DNA of 64,000 bases from Rhodococcus sp. Leaf247 (lineage in GTDB: Bacteria > Actinomycetota > Actinomycetes > Mycobacteriales > Mycobacteriaceae). This document shows positions 41,598 to 50,394 of this stretch, in pieces (positions within the stretch are counted from its first letter, which is position 1; each line of letters begins with the position of its first letter). Below the pieces are notes generated by a model that was not told the DNA's origin, searched no databases, and worked only from the letters and a program-made list of their open reading frames with translations. The stretch is taken from assembly GCF_001426185.1 (NCBI RefSeq), contig NZ_LMRP01000004.1, forward strand, positions 258,405 through 322,404. Reading direction: 5' to 3'. The translations under genes and the position numbers were made by a program.

Positions 41598-43088
41598 TCA
41601 GTCGTTCTCGGGGAACCCGAGGTTGATGCCGCCGTGGCTCGGGTCGAGCCAGCGGGAGGTGACGGCCTTGGCGCGGGTGAAGAAGTGCACGCCCTCGGTG
41701 CCGTGGGCGTGGGTGTCGCCGAAGAGGCTGTTCTTCCAGCCACCGAAGCTGTAGTACGCCATGGGAACCGGGATCGGCACGTTGATGCCGATCATGCCGA
41801 CCTCGACCTCGTTCTGGAAGCGTCGAGCGGCGCCACCGTCGTTGGTGAAGATGGCGGTGCCGTTGCCGTAGGGGTTGTCGTTGATGAGCTGCAGGGCCTC
41901 GTCGTAGGTGTCGACGCGGACCACGGAGAGGACGGGTCCGAAGATCTCGTCGGTGTAGATGCTCATCTCGGGGGTGACGTGGTCGATGAGCGTCGGTCCG
42001 AGCCAGAAGCCCTCGTCTCCGCCGTCGGCCTTCACGGTGCGGCCGTCGACGACGATGGTGGCGCCGGATTCCTCGCCGGCGTCGACGTAGGAGGCGACCT
42101 TGTCGCGGTGCGCCTTGGTCACCAGCGGGCCCATGTCTGCGCCGCGGGTGCCGTCGCCGGTCTTGAGCGGGGTGGTGCGCTCGGCGATCTTGGCGACCAG
42201 CTCGTCCGCGATGTCGCCGACCGCGACGAGGGCGGAGATGGCCATGCAACGCTCACCGGCGGAGCCGAAGCCGGCGTTCACCATGGCGTCGGCGGCGAGG
42301 TCGAGATCGGCATCGGGAAGCACGATGGCGTGGTTCTTGGCGCCGCCGAGTGCCTGGACGCGCTTGCCGTGCGAGGTGCCGGTCGCGTAGACGTACTGCG
42401 CGATGGGGGTGGAGCCGACGAAGCTGATGGACTTGATGTTGCGGTTCTCGAGCAGCTCGTCGACGGCGGTCTTGTCGCCCTGGAGGACGTTGAAGACGCC
42501 GTCGGGCAAGCCCGCTCCCTTCCACAGCTCGGCGATCCAGATGCTCGCGGTGGGGTCCTTCTCGGACGGCTTGAGCACGACGGTGTTGCCGGCGGCGATG
42601 GCGATGGGGAAGAACCACATCGGGACCATGGCCGGGAAGTTGAAGGGGCTGATGATGCCGACGGGTCCGAGCGGCTGGCGCAGGGAGAAGACGTCGACTC
42701 CGGTCGAGGCGTTCTCGGTGAAGCCGCCCTTGAGCAGGTGCGGAATGCCGCAGGCGAATTCGACGACTTCCTGGCCGCGGCTGATCTCACCGAGCGCGTC
42801 GGAGAGGACCTTGCCGTGCTCGGCGGTGATGATCTCGGCGAGTTCGCCCTTCTTCGCGTTGAGCAGCTCGCGGAAGTTGAAGAGGATCGCGGTGCGCTTG
42901 GACAGCGAGGTGTCGCGCCAGGCGGGGAAGGCGGCGGTGGCCGAGTCGATGACGACGCGGGCATCCTCGACGGTGGCGAGGGCGAGCTCGCCGGTGACCT
43001 GACCGGTGGCCGGGTTGGTGACGGGGGAGGTCTTGTCCGAGGTGCCGGCGAACGGCTTGCCGTCCACCCAGTGCGTGATCGTGTTCAC
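41598..43088 (-). CDS. mmsA: CoA-acylating methylmalonate-semialdehyde dehydrogenase
   Basis: A 496-residue aldehyde dehydrogenase of the MmsA branch. FNFPAMVPMWFFPIAIAAGN and LKPSEKDPTASIWIAELWKG are the family's cofactor-region words. GAKNHAIVLPDADLDLAADA and AGFGSAGERCMAISALV contain the active-site cysteine. IYTDEIFGPVLSVVRVDTYD and SFGGWKNSLFGDTHAHG follow. It turns methylmalonate or malonate semialdehyde, NAD+ and CoA into propionyl- or acetyl-CoA and CO2, in valine, beta-alanine or propanediol breakdown. The GTG at 43088 has AAGGA seven bases upstream. A LysR gene diverges from it across 121 bases with a 20-bp palindrome. Confidence 0.92.
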   Translation of the reverse strand: MNTITHWVDGKPFAGTSDKTSPVTNPATGQVTGELALATVEDARVVIDSATAAFPAWRDTSLSKRTAILFNFRELLNAKKGELAEIITAEHGKVLSDALGEISRGQEVVEFACGIPHLLKGGFTENASTGVDVFSLRQPLGPVGIISPFNFPAMVPMWFFPIAIAAGNTVVLKPSEKDPTASIWIAELWKGAGLPDGVFNVLQGDKTAVDELLENRNIKSISFVGSTPIAQYVYATGTSHGKRVQALGGAKNHAIVLPDADLDLAADAMVNAGFGSAGERCMAISALVAVGDIADELVAKIAERTTPLKTGDGTRGADMGPLVTKAHRDKVASYVDAGEESGATIVVDGRTVKADGGDEGFWLGPTLIDHVTPEMSIYTDEIFGPVLSVVRVDTYDEALQLINDNPYGNGTAIFTNDGGAARRFQNEVEVGMIGINVPIPVPMAYYSFGGWKNSLFGDTHAHGTEGVHFFTRAKAVTSRWLDPSHGGINLGFPEND

Positions 43089-43171
43089 GTGAAAGTCCTT
43101 CGGTCGGTGCTGGCGTGTGACATGAGTCTCTATCGCATAATTGCCTCTGTCAAAGGCCAATGCCGCACTCT

Positions 43172-43191
43172 CGCGTGCAGAACTGCACGCG
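43172..43191. promoter_or_regulatory. 20-bp palindrome, candidate LysR operator
   Basis: CGCGTGCAGAACTGCACGCG: two 9-base arms around AA, perfectly symmetric, containing the TGCAGAACTGCA core. It lies 18 bases before the LysR start in the divergent gap with mmsA. LysR-family regulators typically bind such sites in divergent promoters. Confidence 0.6.
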
Positions 43192-43209
43192 CTCGCCTAC
43201 GCTCCGATC

Positions 43210-44112
43210 ATGTTCTCCGCCGACCACCTGCGCTTCTTCCTCGAGGTCTCGCGTCACGGCCGCCTCAACGACGCCTCCCGCGTGCTCGGTGTCGATCACA
43301 CGACCGTCGGCCGCCGCATCACCAGTCTCGAGAAGGCGGCCGGTCACCGCCTGTTCGACCGGACCCCGTCCGGGTGGCGGCTGACCGAGGCGGGTCGCCG
43401 ACTCGTCGCCTACGCGGAGACCGTCGAGTCGACTCTCATCGCCGCGTTCGAGGACCAGACGACGTCCGTCGGGTCGTTGACCGGTTCGGTACGCATCGCG
43501 GCGCCCGACGGGTTCGGCGCCTTCGTCCTGACACCACGGTTGACCAGACTCCGACGCGACCATCCGCACCTCGACGTCGAGCTGGTCACCGCCACCGAGC
43601 ACGACGCGTTGTCGACACGCGGCTTCGACGTGGCCGTCACCCTCGAGAAGCCGTCACCACGCTTCGTGTCGTCGCGGAAGCTCGCGTCCTACGACCTGCG
43701 GCTCTATGCCTCGCGGTCCTACCTGGCGGACGCGCCGCCGCTGACAGAGCTCGCAGACCTGCGTCGTCACGTGGTGATCTGGTACGTCGACGCGCTGCTG
43801 GACGTGGTGCCCCTGCGCATTCTCGACGCGATGAACCTTGACGGTCGGCCGCAGTTCCAGACCAACAACATCACCGGTCAGTGGCTGGCGGCACGCAACG
43901 GTCTCGGAGTCGCACCGTTGCCCAACTACATCGGTGAGCCCGACGACGATCTGGTCTGCGTTCTGGAGAACGATTTCTCCGTCCGCCGTGACTACTGGAC
44001 CGCGGTGCCGCGGGACCTCTCACGTCTGGCGCGGGTGAAAGCCGTCGACGACCTGCTGACGTGGATCGCCGACGACGTCCAGCACCTCTTCGCGCCCGGT
44101 CCCGAGGACTAG
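43210..44112 (+). CDS. LysR-family transcriptional regulator
   Basis: A 300-residue regulator with the winged helix-turn-helix at the N-terminus (FSADHLRFFLEVSRHGRLND, ASRVLGVDHTTVGRRITSLE, HRLFDRTPSGWRLTEAGRRL) and the periplasmic-binding-like effector domain after about residue 90 (GSVRIAAPDGFGAFVLTPRL, FDVAVTLEKPSPRFVSSRKL). It diverges from mmsA and the alcohol dehydrogenase and probably controls them in response to a pathway intermediate. The ATG at 43210 begins directly before the helix-turn-helix; the frame upstream reads through the palindrome. Its stop overlaps the MFS stop. Confidence 0.9.
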   Translation: MFSADHLRFFLEVSRHGRLNDASRVLGVDHTTVGRRITSLEKAAGHRLFDRTPSGWRLTEAGRRLVAYAETVESTLIAAFEDQTTSVGSLTGSVRIAAPDGFGAFVLTPRLTRLRRDHPHLDVELVTATEHDALSTRGFDVAVTLEKPSPRFVSSRKLASYDLRLYASRSYLADAPPLTELADLRRHVVIWYVDALLDVVPLRILDAMNLDGRPQFQTNNITGQWLAARNGLGVAPLPNYIGEPDDDLVCVLENDFSVRRDYWTAVPRDLSRLARVKAVDDLLTWIADDVQHLFAPGPED

Positions 44113-45575
44113 TGCGCGCGCTTCGGCAGCGCGAACACCAGCAGGAATGCCAGCACGGCGAACGCTGCGCTGACGCCCATCGCATGGGCGGCGCTGTCGG
44201 TGAACGCCGTACCCAGCGCCTCCTCGCCCGGGCCCATGACGTTCAGTGAGCCGAACAGCACGCTGCCGATGATGGCGATGCCGACGGCGCTACCGACACG
44301 TTGCATCGTCGAGATGACACCGCTCGCCGCGCCCGCGTCCTGCCTCTCCACGGTTGCGACGATGAACTGCGCGTTCGGTGCGATGAAGGCGCCGTTGCCC
44401 AGGCCCGCGATGAACAGGGGGAGCAGCAGCTTCCAGTTGGTCAACGCCGACGCATCGGTGAACAGCAGGACGAGCCATGCCCACACCAGGCCGATCGTGA
44501 CCAGGGCGGTGCCGAGAACCAGCACGTTGCGGCCCAGCCGCTCGCTGAGCTTGTTCGACTGCGACGAGGAGATGATGCTGCCGATCGCGAACGGGATGGA
44601 TACGACGCCCGATGCCAGCGCCGAGTTGCCCAGGCCCGTCTGCCACAGGATCGAGATGGTGAAGAAGATCGAGGTGAACGCTGCGAAGTAGACCAGCGCG
44701 AGGATGACACCACCGGTGAACGCCGGCCGAGTGAACAGGCGCGGCGGAACGAGCGGCGTGTGACCGGCCCGGGAGTACCGAACCTCCCAGGCTCCGAACA
44801 ACCCGATCAGCACGATGCCGGCGACGAGGGTCACGTACGTCCAGACCGGCCATCCCGTGTCCTGGCCCTCGATCAGCGGGACCAGCACGGCGACGAGACC
44901 GGCGGTGATCAAGGCCAGTCCGACCCAGTCGATGCCGCGAGAGGGAGCCTCCGGCGAGTCGATCTGGTCCTGGCGAGGCAGGATCTTCGCAGCGAGGATC
45001 AGGCCGATGATGCCGAACGGCAGATTGACCCAGAAGACCAGGCGCCATCCGGTCTCGCTGCCCGCAGCTTCGATGATGAGACCGCCGATGATCGGTCCGA
45101 GCGCAGACGACACACCGATGACCGCACCCATGATGGCGAAGGCTTTGCCGCGCATCTGCGGCGGGAACAGCAACTGGATGTAGGCGGTGACGGCGGGGAC
45201 GAAGATGCCGCCGGCCAGACCCTGCACGATGCGCGCCGCGACCAGCTGCAGATCGTTCTGAGCAAGACCACAGGCGAGGCTGGAGACGGTGAACAGCGCC
45301 AAGCCGGCGAAGAACACCCACTTGTGCCCGATGCGGTCGCCGACGCGGCCCGCGGGAATCAGCGCCAGTCCGAACGCGAGGGCGTATCCCGAGATGATCC
45401 AGGACAGCGTCGCCTCGGAGGCGCCGAGGCTGGTCCTGATGGTGGGGAGTGCGACGTTGACGATGGTCGTATCGAGCAGGGCGATGAACATGCCCATGAG
45501 CAGCACGATCAGCGACTGCCATGCGCGACGGCTGACCGCGGGGGCCGAACTTTCGGCCGATGTGGAGGTGGACAC
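44109..45575 (-). CDS. DHA2-family MFS drug exporter (14 TM)
   Basis: A 488-residue membrane transporter. MFIALLDTTIVNVALPTIRT is the DHA2 helix-1 signature; ISGYALAFGLALIPAGRVGD then RIGHKWVFFAGL contains the loop 2-3 motif; GLAGGIFVPAVTAYIQLLFP and GAVIGVSSALGPIIGGLIIE is the antiporter motif C. About 14 helices can be counted. It probably exports a hydrophobic compound in exchange for protons; the substrate is unknown. The GTG at 45575 has AAAGG nine bases upstream; the frame to 45908 lacks a start signal. Divergent from the amidase gene. Confidence 0.9.
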   Translation of the reverse strand: MSTSTSAESSAPAVSRRAWQSLIVLLMGMFIALLDTTIVNVALPTIRTSLGASEATLSWIISGYALAFGLALIPAGRVGDRIGHKWVFFAGLALFTVSSLACGLAQNDLQLVAARIVQGLAGGIFVPAVTAYIQLLFPPQMRGKAFAIMGAVIGVSSALGPIIGGLIIEAAGSETGWRLVFWVNLPFGIIGLILAAKILPRQDQIDSPEAPSRGIDWVGLALITAGLVAVLVPLIEGQDTGWPVWTYVTLVAGIVLIGLFGAWEVRYSRAGHTPLVPPRLFTRPAFTGGVILALVYFAAFTSIFFTISILWQTGLGNSALASGVVSIPFAIGSIISSSQSNKLSERLGRNVLVLGTALVTIGLVWAWLVLLFTDASALTNWKLLLPLFIAGLGNGAFIAPNAQFIVATVERQDAGAASGVISTMQRVGSAVGIAIIGSVLFGSLNVMGPGEEALGTAFTDSAAHAMGVSAAFAVLAFLLVFALPKRAH

Positions 45576-45760
45576 CCGGTGGAACCTTTCGCACAGGAAA
45601 TGAACGGACGACCGTATTCGGTGGAGACCCGACTCTCGGACCGGTGAGAGGCGAAGTTCCCTACAGTTGTCGACACCGCGATTGCGCGGCACGCAGGGAT
45701 ACGTTCCCCAGCGCTGCCGTGCGCAATCACGGAACGCAGCTTCTTCGGCAGGGGGACACC

Positions 45761-47137
45761 ATGGCTCTACACGCTTTCGGGGACGACGCACTAGGCATGC
45801 ACGACGCGGTGGGACTGGCGCGTGCGCTCCGCCGCGGGGAGGTGTCGCGGGACGAGGTGACGGCCGCTGCGCTCTCGCGCATCGAGAAGGTGTCCGAGTT
45901 GGACGCACTGGTGGGACCCGTCCTGGCCTCGCCGATGCACGGTGACGCGAGCGGACCCTTCGCCGGTGTCCCCACCGTGATCAAGGACAACAGCGACGTC
46001 CGCGGCCTGACGACCGGACAGGGATCCGAGATCATCCGTGCACGCCCCGCCGCCAAGCACGGTCCGGTGGCGCGCGAGATGCAGTCGATGGGCTTCGGCA
46101 TTCTGGCCAAGACCACGCTGCCCGAGTTCGGGCTCAGCGCCTCCACCGAATTCCCGACGCGGCCGCCGACCCGCAACCCGTGGAACACCGACTACTCGAC
46201 GGGGGCGTCGTCCGGTGGATCGGCGGCGTTGGTCGCCGCGGGCGCGGTGCCGCTGGCACACGGCAACGACGGGGGAGGGTCGATCCGTATCCCGGCGGCG
46301 TGCGCAGGCCTGGTCGGGCTTAAGCCGTCACGGGGACGCTTCGTGTTGCCGGCCCTCGAGAAGCTGCTGCCCGTCGCCATCGTGTCGGAAGGTGTCCTCA
46401 CGCGCAGTGTCCGCGACACCGCCGCGTTCTGGGCGCACGCGGACCGGTCGAGCTCACGGTCGCTGCGTCCCATCGGCACCGTGACCGGCCCGTCGGCGCG
46501 GCGGCTTCGCATCGGCGTCGTCAGGCAGTCGCCGGCGGGTGGGAGTACGGACGCGGACACTCTGGCTGCTGTCGACGGAGCGGTGGCTCTGCTCGAACGG
46601 CTCGGGCACGCCGTGGACGACATCGACGTGGTGCCGATCGATCAGCGGTTCCCGGAGGATTTCGTCGAGTACTGGTCGTTCCTCGCCTACGTCCTGCAGA
46701 AGTCGACCCCGCGTATCGACGGTCGGACGGAACGCGACTTCGACTCGCTGACAGTCGGTTTGGCCGATCGTTTCCGCGCGATGCGGCTACCGGGCGTCGT
46801 GCGCAGGCTGCGGGCGGCCGCGGCCGACTACGCGTCGATGTTCGAGAGAGTCGACGTGGTGATGTCCCCGGTCCTGGGCCATGCGACTCCGGAGCTCGGA
46901 TTCCTCTCTCCCCATGTGCCGTTCGACGAGTACCTCGCCCGGCTGACCAGCTACGCGGCGTTCACGCCACTGCACAATGTGACGGGATCACCGGCGATCT
47001 CGCTGCCACTCGCCCAGTCCTCGGTCGGCACGCCGCTCGGTGTCATGTTCTCCGGACCGCGCGGAGACGAGCGCACGCTGCTGCAGCTGGCGTTCGAACT
47101 GGAAGATGCTGCGCCGTGGCGGTCGATCGTCTCCTGA
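45761..47137 (+). CDS. Amidase (amidase-signature family)
   Basis: A 458-residue hydrolase with the Ser-cisSer-Lys triad. FAGVPTVIKDNSDVRGLTTG supplies the lysine, STGASSGGSAALVAAGAVPL the cis-serine and GNDGGGSIRIPAACAGLVGL the nucleophile serine. LTSYAAFTPLHNVTGSPAIS is the usual late segment. It should split carboxylic amides to acid and ammonia; the substrate is not readable, and indole-acetamide, nitrile-derived amides and aryl amides are all possible. The ATG at 45761 follows CAGGGGGACACC. Not clearly in an operon; a hairpin lies about 65 bases past its stop. Confidence 0.9.
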   Translation: MALHAFGDDALGMHDAVGLARALRRGEVSRDEVTAAALSRIEKVSELDALVGPVLASPMHGDASGPFAGVPTVIKDNSDVRGLTTGQGSEIIRARPAAKHGPVAREMQSMGFGILAKTTLPEFGLSASTEFPTRPPTRNPWNTDYSTGASSGGSAALVAAGAVPLAHGNDGGGSIRIPAACAGLVGLKPSRGRFVLPALEKLLPVAIVSEGVLTRSVRDTAAFWAHADRSSSRSLRPIGTVTGPSARRLRIGVVRQSPAGGSTDADTLAAVDGAVALLERLGHAVDDIDVVPIDQRFPEDFVEYWSFLAYVLQKSTPRIDGRTERDFDSLTVGLADRFRAMRLPGVVRRLRAAAADYASMFERVDVVMSPVLGHATPELGFLSPHVPFDEYLARLTSYAAFTPLHNVTGSPAISLPLAQSSVGTPLGVMFSGPRGDERTLLQLAFELEDAAPWRSIVS

Positions 47138-47202
47138 TCAAGTTGTTCGCCCGATTCCGTTGTTCCCGTAGCCGATAGGGGCTCGGGTGCATAGTGTTCG
47201 GG

Positions 47203-47223
47203 CCGGAGCTACCAGGGCTCCGG
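47203..47223 (+). terminator. Hairpin between amidase and small ORF
   Basis: CCGGAGC/GCTCCGG with loop TACCAGG, a perfect 7-base stem. It is 65 bases past the amidase stop and 22 bases before the small ORF start, so it may end the amidase transcript or form the small gene's leader. Confidence 0.45.
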
Positions 47224-47245
47224 TTCGCCCATCGAAGGAGCAGAC

Positions 47246-47317
47246 ATGTCGGTTGGACTCACGGTCGTGGACGTCCTGACCCGCATCTCGTACCTGTTCC
47301 GCGGCTGGGGTTTCTGA
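47246..47317 (+). CDS. Putative 23-residue small protein
   Basis: Begins ATG with a strong AAGGAG six bases upstream (47235-47240) and encodes MSVGLTVVDVLTRISYLFRG followed by WGF and TGA. It has a hydrophobic first half and an aromatic, glycine-rich end, with one arginine near the middle. This could be a tiny membrane-associated peptide or a leader peptide; nothing downstream on this strand depends on it, since the next gene is convergent. I do not recognise a family. The ribosome site and clean codon use are the only support. Confidence 0.5.
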   Translation: MSVGLTVVDVLTRISYLFRGWGF

Positions 47318-47339
47318 CCCCCCACCCCGTACGCGCGCG

Positions 47340-47747
47340 TCAGGCCTTCGGGTTCGGGATGTTCTGCAGTCGCACCTGACCGCGGGCGATGTCCTTGCCC
47401 GACTCGGTCGAGGTGATGATCACCTGCCACAGCTGCTGAACTCGGCCCTGCTGCAACGGGATCGCGACGACGTCGACGCGGCCCTCGGTCATCGATCGCA
47501 GGAAGTCGGTGGCGTTGTGCACGCCGACGGCGAACTGGCCGCGATCAGCGACGGCCACACTGGCGCCGATGCTGGCGGCGGATTCCACCGCGGAGGCGTA
47601 GACACCGCCGTGAACGACGCCCCAGGGTGTGTGGTGGTCGGCGGTCAGGTCGATGTGCCCGCGCACCTCCGTGCCCGTCGCCACCGTCACCTGCAGACCC
47701 GCCGCAGCGGTGAACACGGTATCGGCGAAGTTCTGCAGATCGGTCAT
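47340..47747 (-). CDS. PaaI-family hotdog thioesterase
   Basis: A 135-residue hotdog-fold protein. HHTPWGVVHGGVYASAVESA is the active-site loop and helix (HGG with the following acidic/serine position), and HNATDFLRSMTEGRVDVVAI the typical second strand pair. It should hydrolyse an acyl- or aryl-CoA thioester; the aromatic-CoA PaaI/YbgC branch is closest in pattern. The ATG at 47747 follows GGAG by eight bases; the frame to 47846 has no signal. A decarboxylase-like gene lies 58 bases upstream on the same strand, possibly one transcript. Confidence 0.87.
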   Translation of the reverse strand: MTDLQNFADTVFTAAAGLQVTVATGTEVRGHIDLTADHHTPWGVVHGGVYASAVESAASIGASVAVADRGQFAVGVHNATDFLRSMTEGRVDVVAIPLQQGRVQQLWQVIITSTESGKDIARGQVRLQNIPNPKA

Positions 47748-47805
47748 GGCGAATGCTCCGTACGGCTGGGCGAGGGGAAACCTGTCGGCCTCACTGTAGA
47801 GAAGA

Positions 47806-48501
47806 TCAGGACCGGGTGACGTGCGCTCCGAACACGATCGACGCATCGCCGAGTGCGACGCTGACCGTGGGTGTGCGGCCGTCGAGGTAGCCGAGCGGGC
47901 CGTCCGGGGCGAACGTCCACGAGGTCTTCAGTGATCGCACCGTCGGGTAGATGTTGTTGCGGGAGATGACTGTTCGGCCGTCGAGGTGCTGCGCGGTGGT
48001 CAGCGGGATGCGCGGCGTGCCGGGGAGCCTCAGTCTGCCGACGTGTGCGTCCAGCGAGGCGACGGGTGCACCGTCCGAGGTCATCGACGCCGTGACGCGG
48101 TCACCGCTGGTGGTGCGTCGGAAAGCGCCGAGATGTTTGGGGATGGACCAGAGTTCGCGGCCGCCTGTGCGCGACTGCGGGCTGTCGACCCAGATGTGGG
48201 GGATGGTGGCCATCACCGCGGCGCCGCGGCGCACGAGCACCGACCCGATCAGTTCGTCGTAGCTGAGCACACCGCCGGAGGTGTAACGGACGAACGCTGC
48301 CGACGCGATGGCCTTCCCGCCGACGGTCACGAGCGTCGCGCCGGTCTCGGCGACCGCGGAGACGACGTCCTGAGGCAACTCGCGCACGGGGACCCGGTAC
48401 GCCGACACCAGCAGCGTCCCGCCGAGGTACCAGGGCTCGGGCGGGTAGAGCTCGCCGTCCTGGCCGGTGTGCCAATCCTGCTTCTGCATCGCCTCGGTCA
48501 T
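47806..48501 (-). CDS. Acetoacetate decarboxylase-family protein
   Basis: A 231-residue protein. The Schiff-base lysine is in ELWSIPKHLGAFRR (the RE.W.xPK motif), with LVRRGAAVMATIPHIWVDSP before it as the usual substrate-pocket strand. Members decarboxylate acetoacetate or act as aldolase-dehydratases on related keto acids. The pocket glutamate is not certain, so the reaction is open. The ATG at 48501 begins MTEAMQKQDW; an ATG four codons in is also possible. It diverges from cobD across 69 bases. Confidence 0.82.
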   Translation of the reverse strand: MTEAMQKQDWHTGQDGELYPPEPWYLGGTLLVSAYRVPVRELPQDVVSAVAETGATLVTVGGKAIASAAFVRYTSGGVLSYDELIGSVLVRRGAAVMATIPHIWVDSPQSRTGGRELWSIPKHLGAFRRTTSGDRVTASMTSDGAPVASLDAHVGRLRLPGTPRIPLTTAQHLDGRTVISRNNIYPTVRSLKTSWTFAPDGPLGYLDGRTPTVSVALGDASIVFGAHVTRS

Positions 48502-48570
48502 GCGGACAGGGTAGCGGATACGTGGACGTCCGAGTATCTGTCGTGCGATCCCGCGTTACGATCGCCGGTG

Positions 48571-49542
48571 ATGACTACCCCTCTGCTCGGCCTCGTCGGC
48601 GGCTACGTCGCCGACATCGCTCTCGGTGACCCGACCCGACGTCACCCCGTCGCCGGTTTCGGCACCGTCGCCCTCGCCCTGGAGCGTCGGACGTACCGGG
48701 ACAGCCGTCTCGCCGGCGCCCTGCACACCGGCATCCTGGTCGGGGGAGTCGTCGGCGCATCCGTCGCGGTCGAGTCGCTTCTGCGGCCGCATCCGACCGC
48801 ACGTGCCGCGGCCACCGCCGTCGTCGTGTGGTCGTGTCTCGGCGGAACCACCCTCGTGCGAACGGGTCACGCGATGGCCGACGCTCTCGATGCCAACGAT
48901 CTTCCGGCCGCGCGCGCGATAATCCCGTCGTTGTGCGGCCGCGACCCCGCGTCGCTGGACGACGCCGGGGCCGCCCGCGCAGCGCTCGAATCCGTCGCGG
49001 AGAACACCTCCGACGCCACGACCGGCGTGCTGTTCTGGGCCGCCGTGGCCGGTATTCCGGGCGCTGCCGCCTACCGGGCCGTGAACACGCTCGACGCGAT
49101 GATCGGCTACCACTCACCGCGCTACGAGCGGTTCGGCTGGTTCGCCGCTCGGCTCGACGACGTCGTCAATCTGATTCCGGCCCGTCTCACCGGTGCGCTG
49201 ACGGTGGCCGCGGCACCGACCGTCGGCGGATCGGTCACCGACGCCCTGACCGCGTGGCGTTCCGACGCGTCGAGCCACCCGAGCCCCAACGCCGGTGTCG
49301 CCGAATCGACGGCCGCGGGGGCGTTGGGGGTCCGCCTGGGCGGCGAGACCGCGTATCCGCACGGCGTCGAGCAGCGTCCGACTCTGGGAACCGGGCGCGA
49401 GCCGACCGTCGACGATCTGCGTCGCGCGGTGCGGCTGTCCGCGGTGGTTCAGGCGGGCGCGACGGCGGTGTCAGCGCTTGTCGCCGTAGCGATCCGTCAT
49501 CACCGAGTCCGGCGTGGTCTGCGTCTTCTTCGATCGTCGTAG
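48571..49542 (+). CDS. cobD: Cobalamin biosynthesis protein CobD/CbiB
   Basis: A 323-residue membrane protein of the CbiB family, which attaches aminopropanol (or its phosphate) to adenosylcobyric acid to make adenosylcobinamide. GGYVADIALGDPTRRHPVAG is the conserved N-terminal motif; SVAENTSDATTGVLFWAAVA, NTLDAMIGYHSPRYERFGWF and RLDDVVNLIPARLTGAL are the central signatures, followed by SSHPSPNAGVAESTAAGALG. Hydrophobic segments fit four or five helices. The 3' end overlaps the convergent SURF1 gene by 72 bases. A CobC-like aminotransferase lies 2 kb away, as in mycobacteria. No cobalamin riboswitch is visible upstream. Confidence 0.92.
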   Translation: MTTPLLGLVGGYVADIALGDPTRRHPVAGFGTVALALERRTYRDSRLAGALHTGILVGGVVGASVAVESLLRPHPTARAAATAVVVWSCLGGTTLVRTGHAMADALDANDLPAARAIIPSLCGRDPASLDDAGAARAALESVAENTSDATTGVLFWAAVAGIPGAAAYRAVNTLDAMIGYHSPRYERFGWFAARLDDVVNLIPARLTGALTVAAAPTVGGSVTDALTAWRSDASSHPSPNAGVAESTAAGALGVRLGGETAYPHGVEQRPTLGTGREPTVDDLRRAVRLSAVVQAGATAVSALVAVAIRHHRVRRGLRLLRSS

Positions 49543-50376
49543 TCCGCGGCGCGACTGCAGCAGCGCGTCCAGTCCGTCGTCGTACTCGTCGGGATCCGTG
49601 GAGGGAGCGGTGACGGGCGTGTTCTCGACGGTGCCGGCCTTGTCGCGTCGACGCTCACGGAGTTCGGCGCGCACGAAGTAGGCGAGACCCAGAGGCGCCA
49701 TCAGGCCGAACGCCAGCCACTGCAATCCGTACGACAGGTACGGGCCGGCGTCGAGCTGGGGGAGCGCGATGACCCCGAGGCCGCCCGGCTGATCCTCGGC
49801 GAGCTGGACATAGCCGTCGATGAGATCGGTGCCGGTCAACGGACCGACCTGCGCGGGAGTGATCGTGTAGACCTGCGGGATTCCGGGCCCCGACACCGCC
49901 GGCTTGTCCGGGACGGACGGCTCGGACGCCCGCAGGCGACCTTCGAGAGTGGTCTGCCCCGCGGGTGCCGGAGCGAAGGACGGGACGTCGATACCGGTGG
50001 TCGGCAGGACATAGCCGCGGTTGACGAGGATCGTGGGTCCGACGTCGGTGACGAACGGGGTCAGCACCTCGAAGGCCGGCGTGTCGTCCACGCTGCGCAG
50101 CCGGACCACGACGTCCTTGCCGGACTCGTAGGTGCCCGTGAGTCGGACCCGTCGCCAGTCCTCGTCGGGTGCCACCGTGCGGTCGGCCACCAGGTCACCT
50201 GCGGCCACCGGGTCGGCGTCGAAGGACCGGCTGATCTGATCGTTGCGTGCCGACGTCGTGGTGTTCTTGCCCAGCTGCCACGGCGCGAGAACCGTGAAGC
50301 AGAGGTAGGCGAACAGGATGACGACCGCCGCGAGTGCCAACCACCCGGGGCGAACGAGGAACGACAATCGGCGCAC
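49471..50376 (-). CDS. SURF1-family cytochrome oxidase biogenesis protein
   Basis: A 301-residue protein with the SURF1 topology: a membrane helix near the N-terminus (PGWLALAAVVILFAYLCFTV), an extracytoplasmic domain containing FEVLTPFVTDVGPTILVNRG, and a second helix at YLSYGLQWLAFGLMAPLGLAYF. It helps assemble heme-copper oxidase. The cytosolic C-terminal tail (RSKKTQTTPDSVMTDRYGDK) overlaps the end of cobD. The GTG start at 50376 lies 18 bases after the ptpA stop, so it is last in a run with the HAD protein and the phosphatase. M. tuberculosis Rv2235 is recalled as the equivalent. Confidence 0.9.
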   Translation of the reverse strand: MRRLSFLVRPGWLALAAVVILFAYLCFTVLAPWQLGKNTTTSARNDQISRSFDADPVAAGDLVADRTVAPDEDWRRVRLTGTYESGKDVVVRLRSVDDTPAFEVLTPFVTDVGPTILVNRGYVLPTTGIDVPSFAPAPAGQTTLEGRLRASEPSVPDKPAVSGPGIPQVYTITPAQVGPLTGTDLIDGYVQLAEDQPGGLGVIALPQLDAGPYLSYGLQWLAFGLMAPLGLAYFVRAELRERRRDKAGTVENTPVTAPSTDPDEYDDGLDALLQSRRGLRRSKKTQTTPDSVMTDRYGDKR

Positions 50377-50394
50377 GACTACACAGCGTAGTCG

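Noticed and set aside
41586-43841. 751-residue plus-strand ORF opposite mmsA and into the LysR gene
   Set aside because: Antisense for most of its length and out of frame with LysR at its end.
48502-48570. Cobalamin riboswitch before cobD
   Set aside because: The gap is only 69 bases and lacks the B12-box words; nothing supports it.
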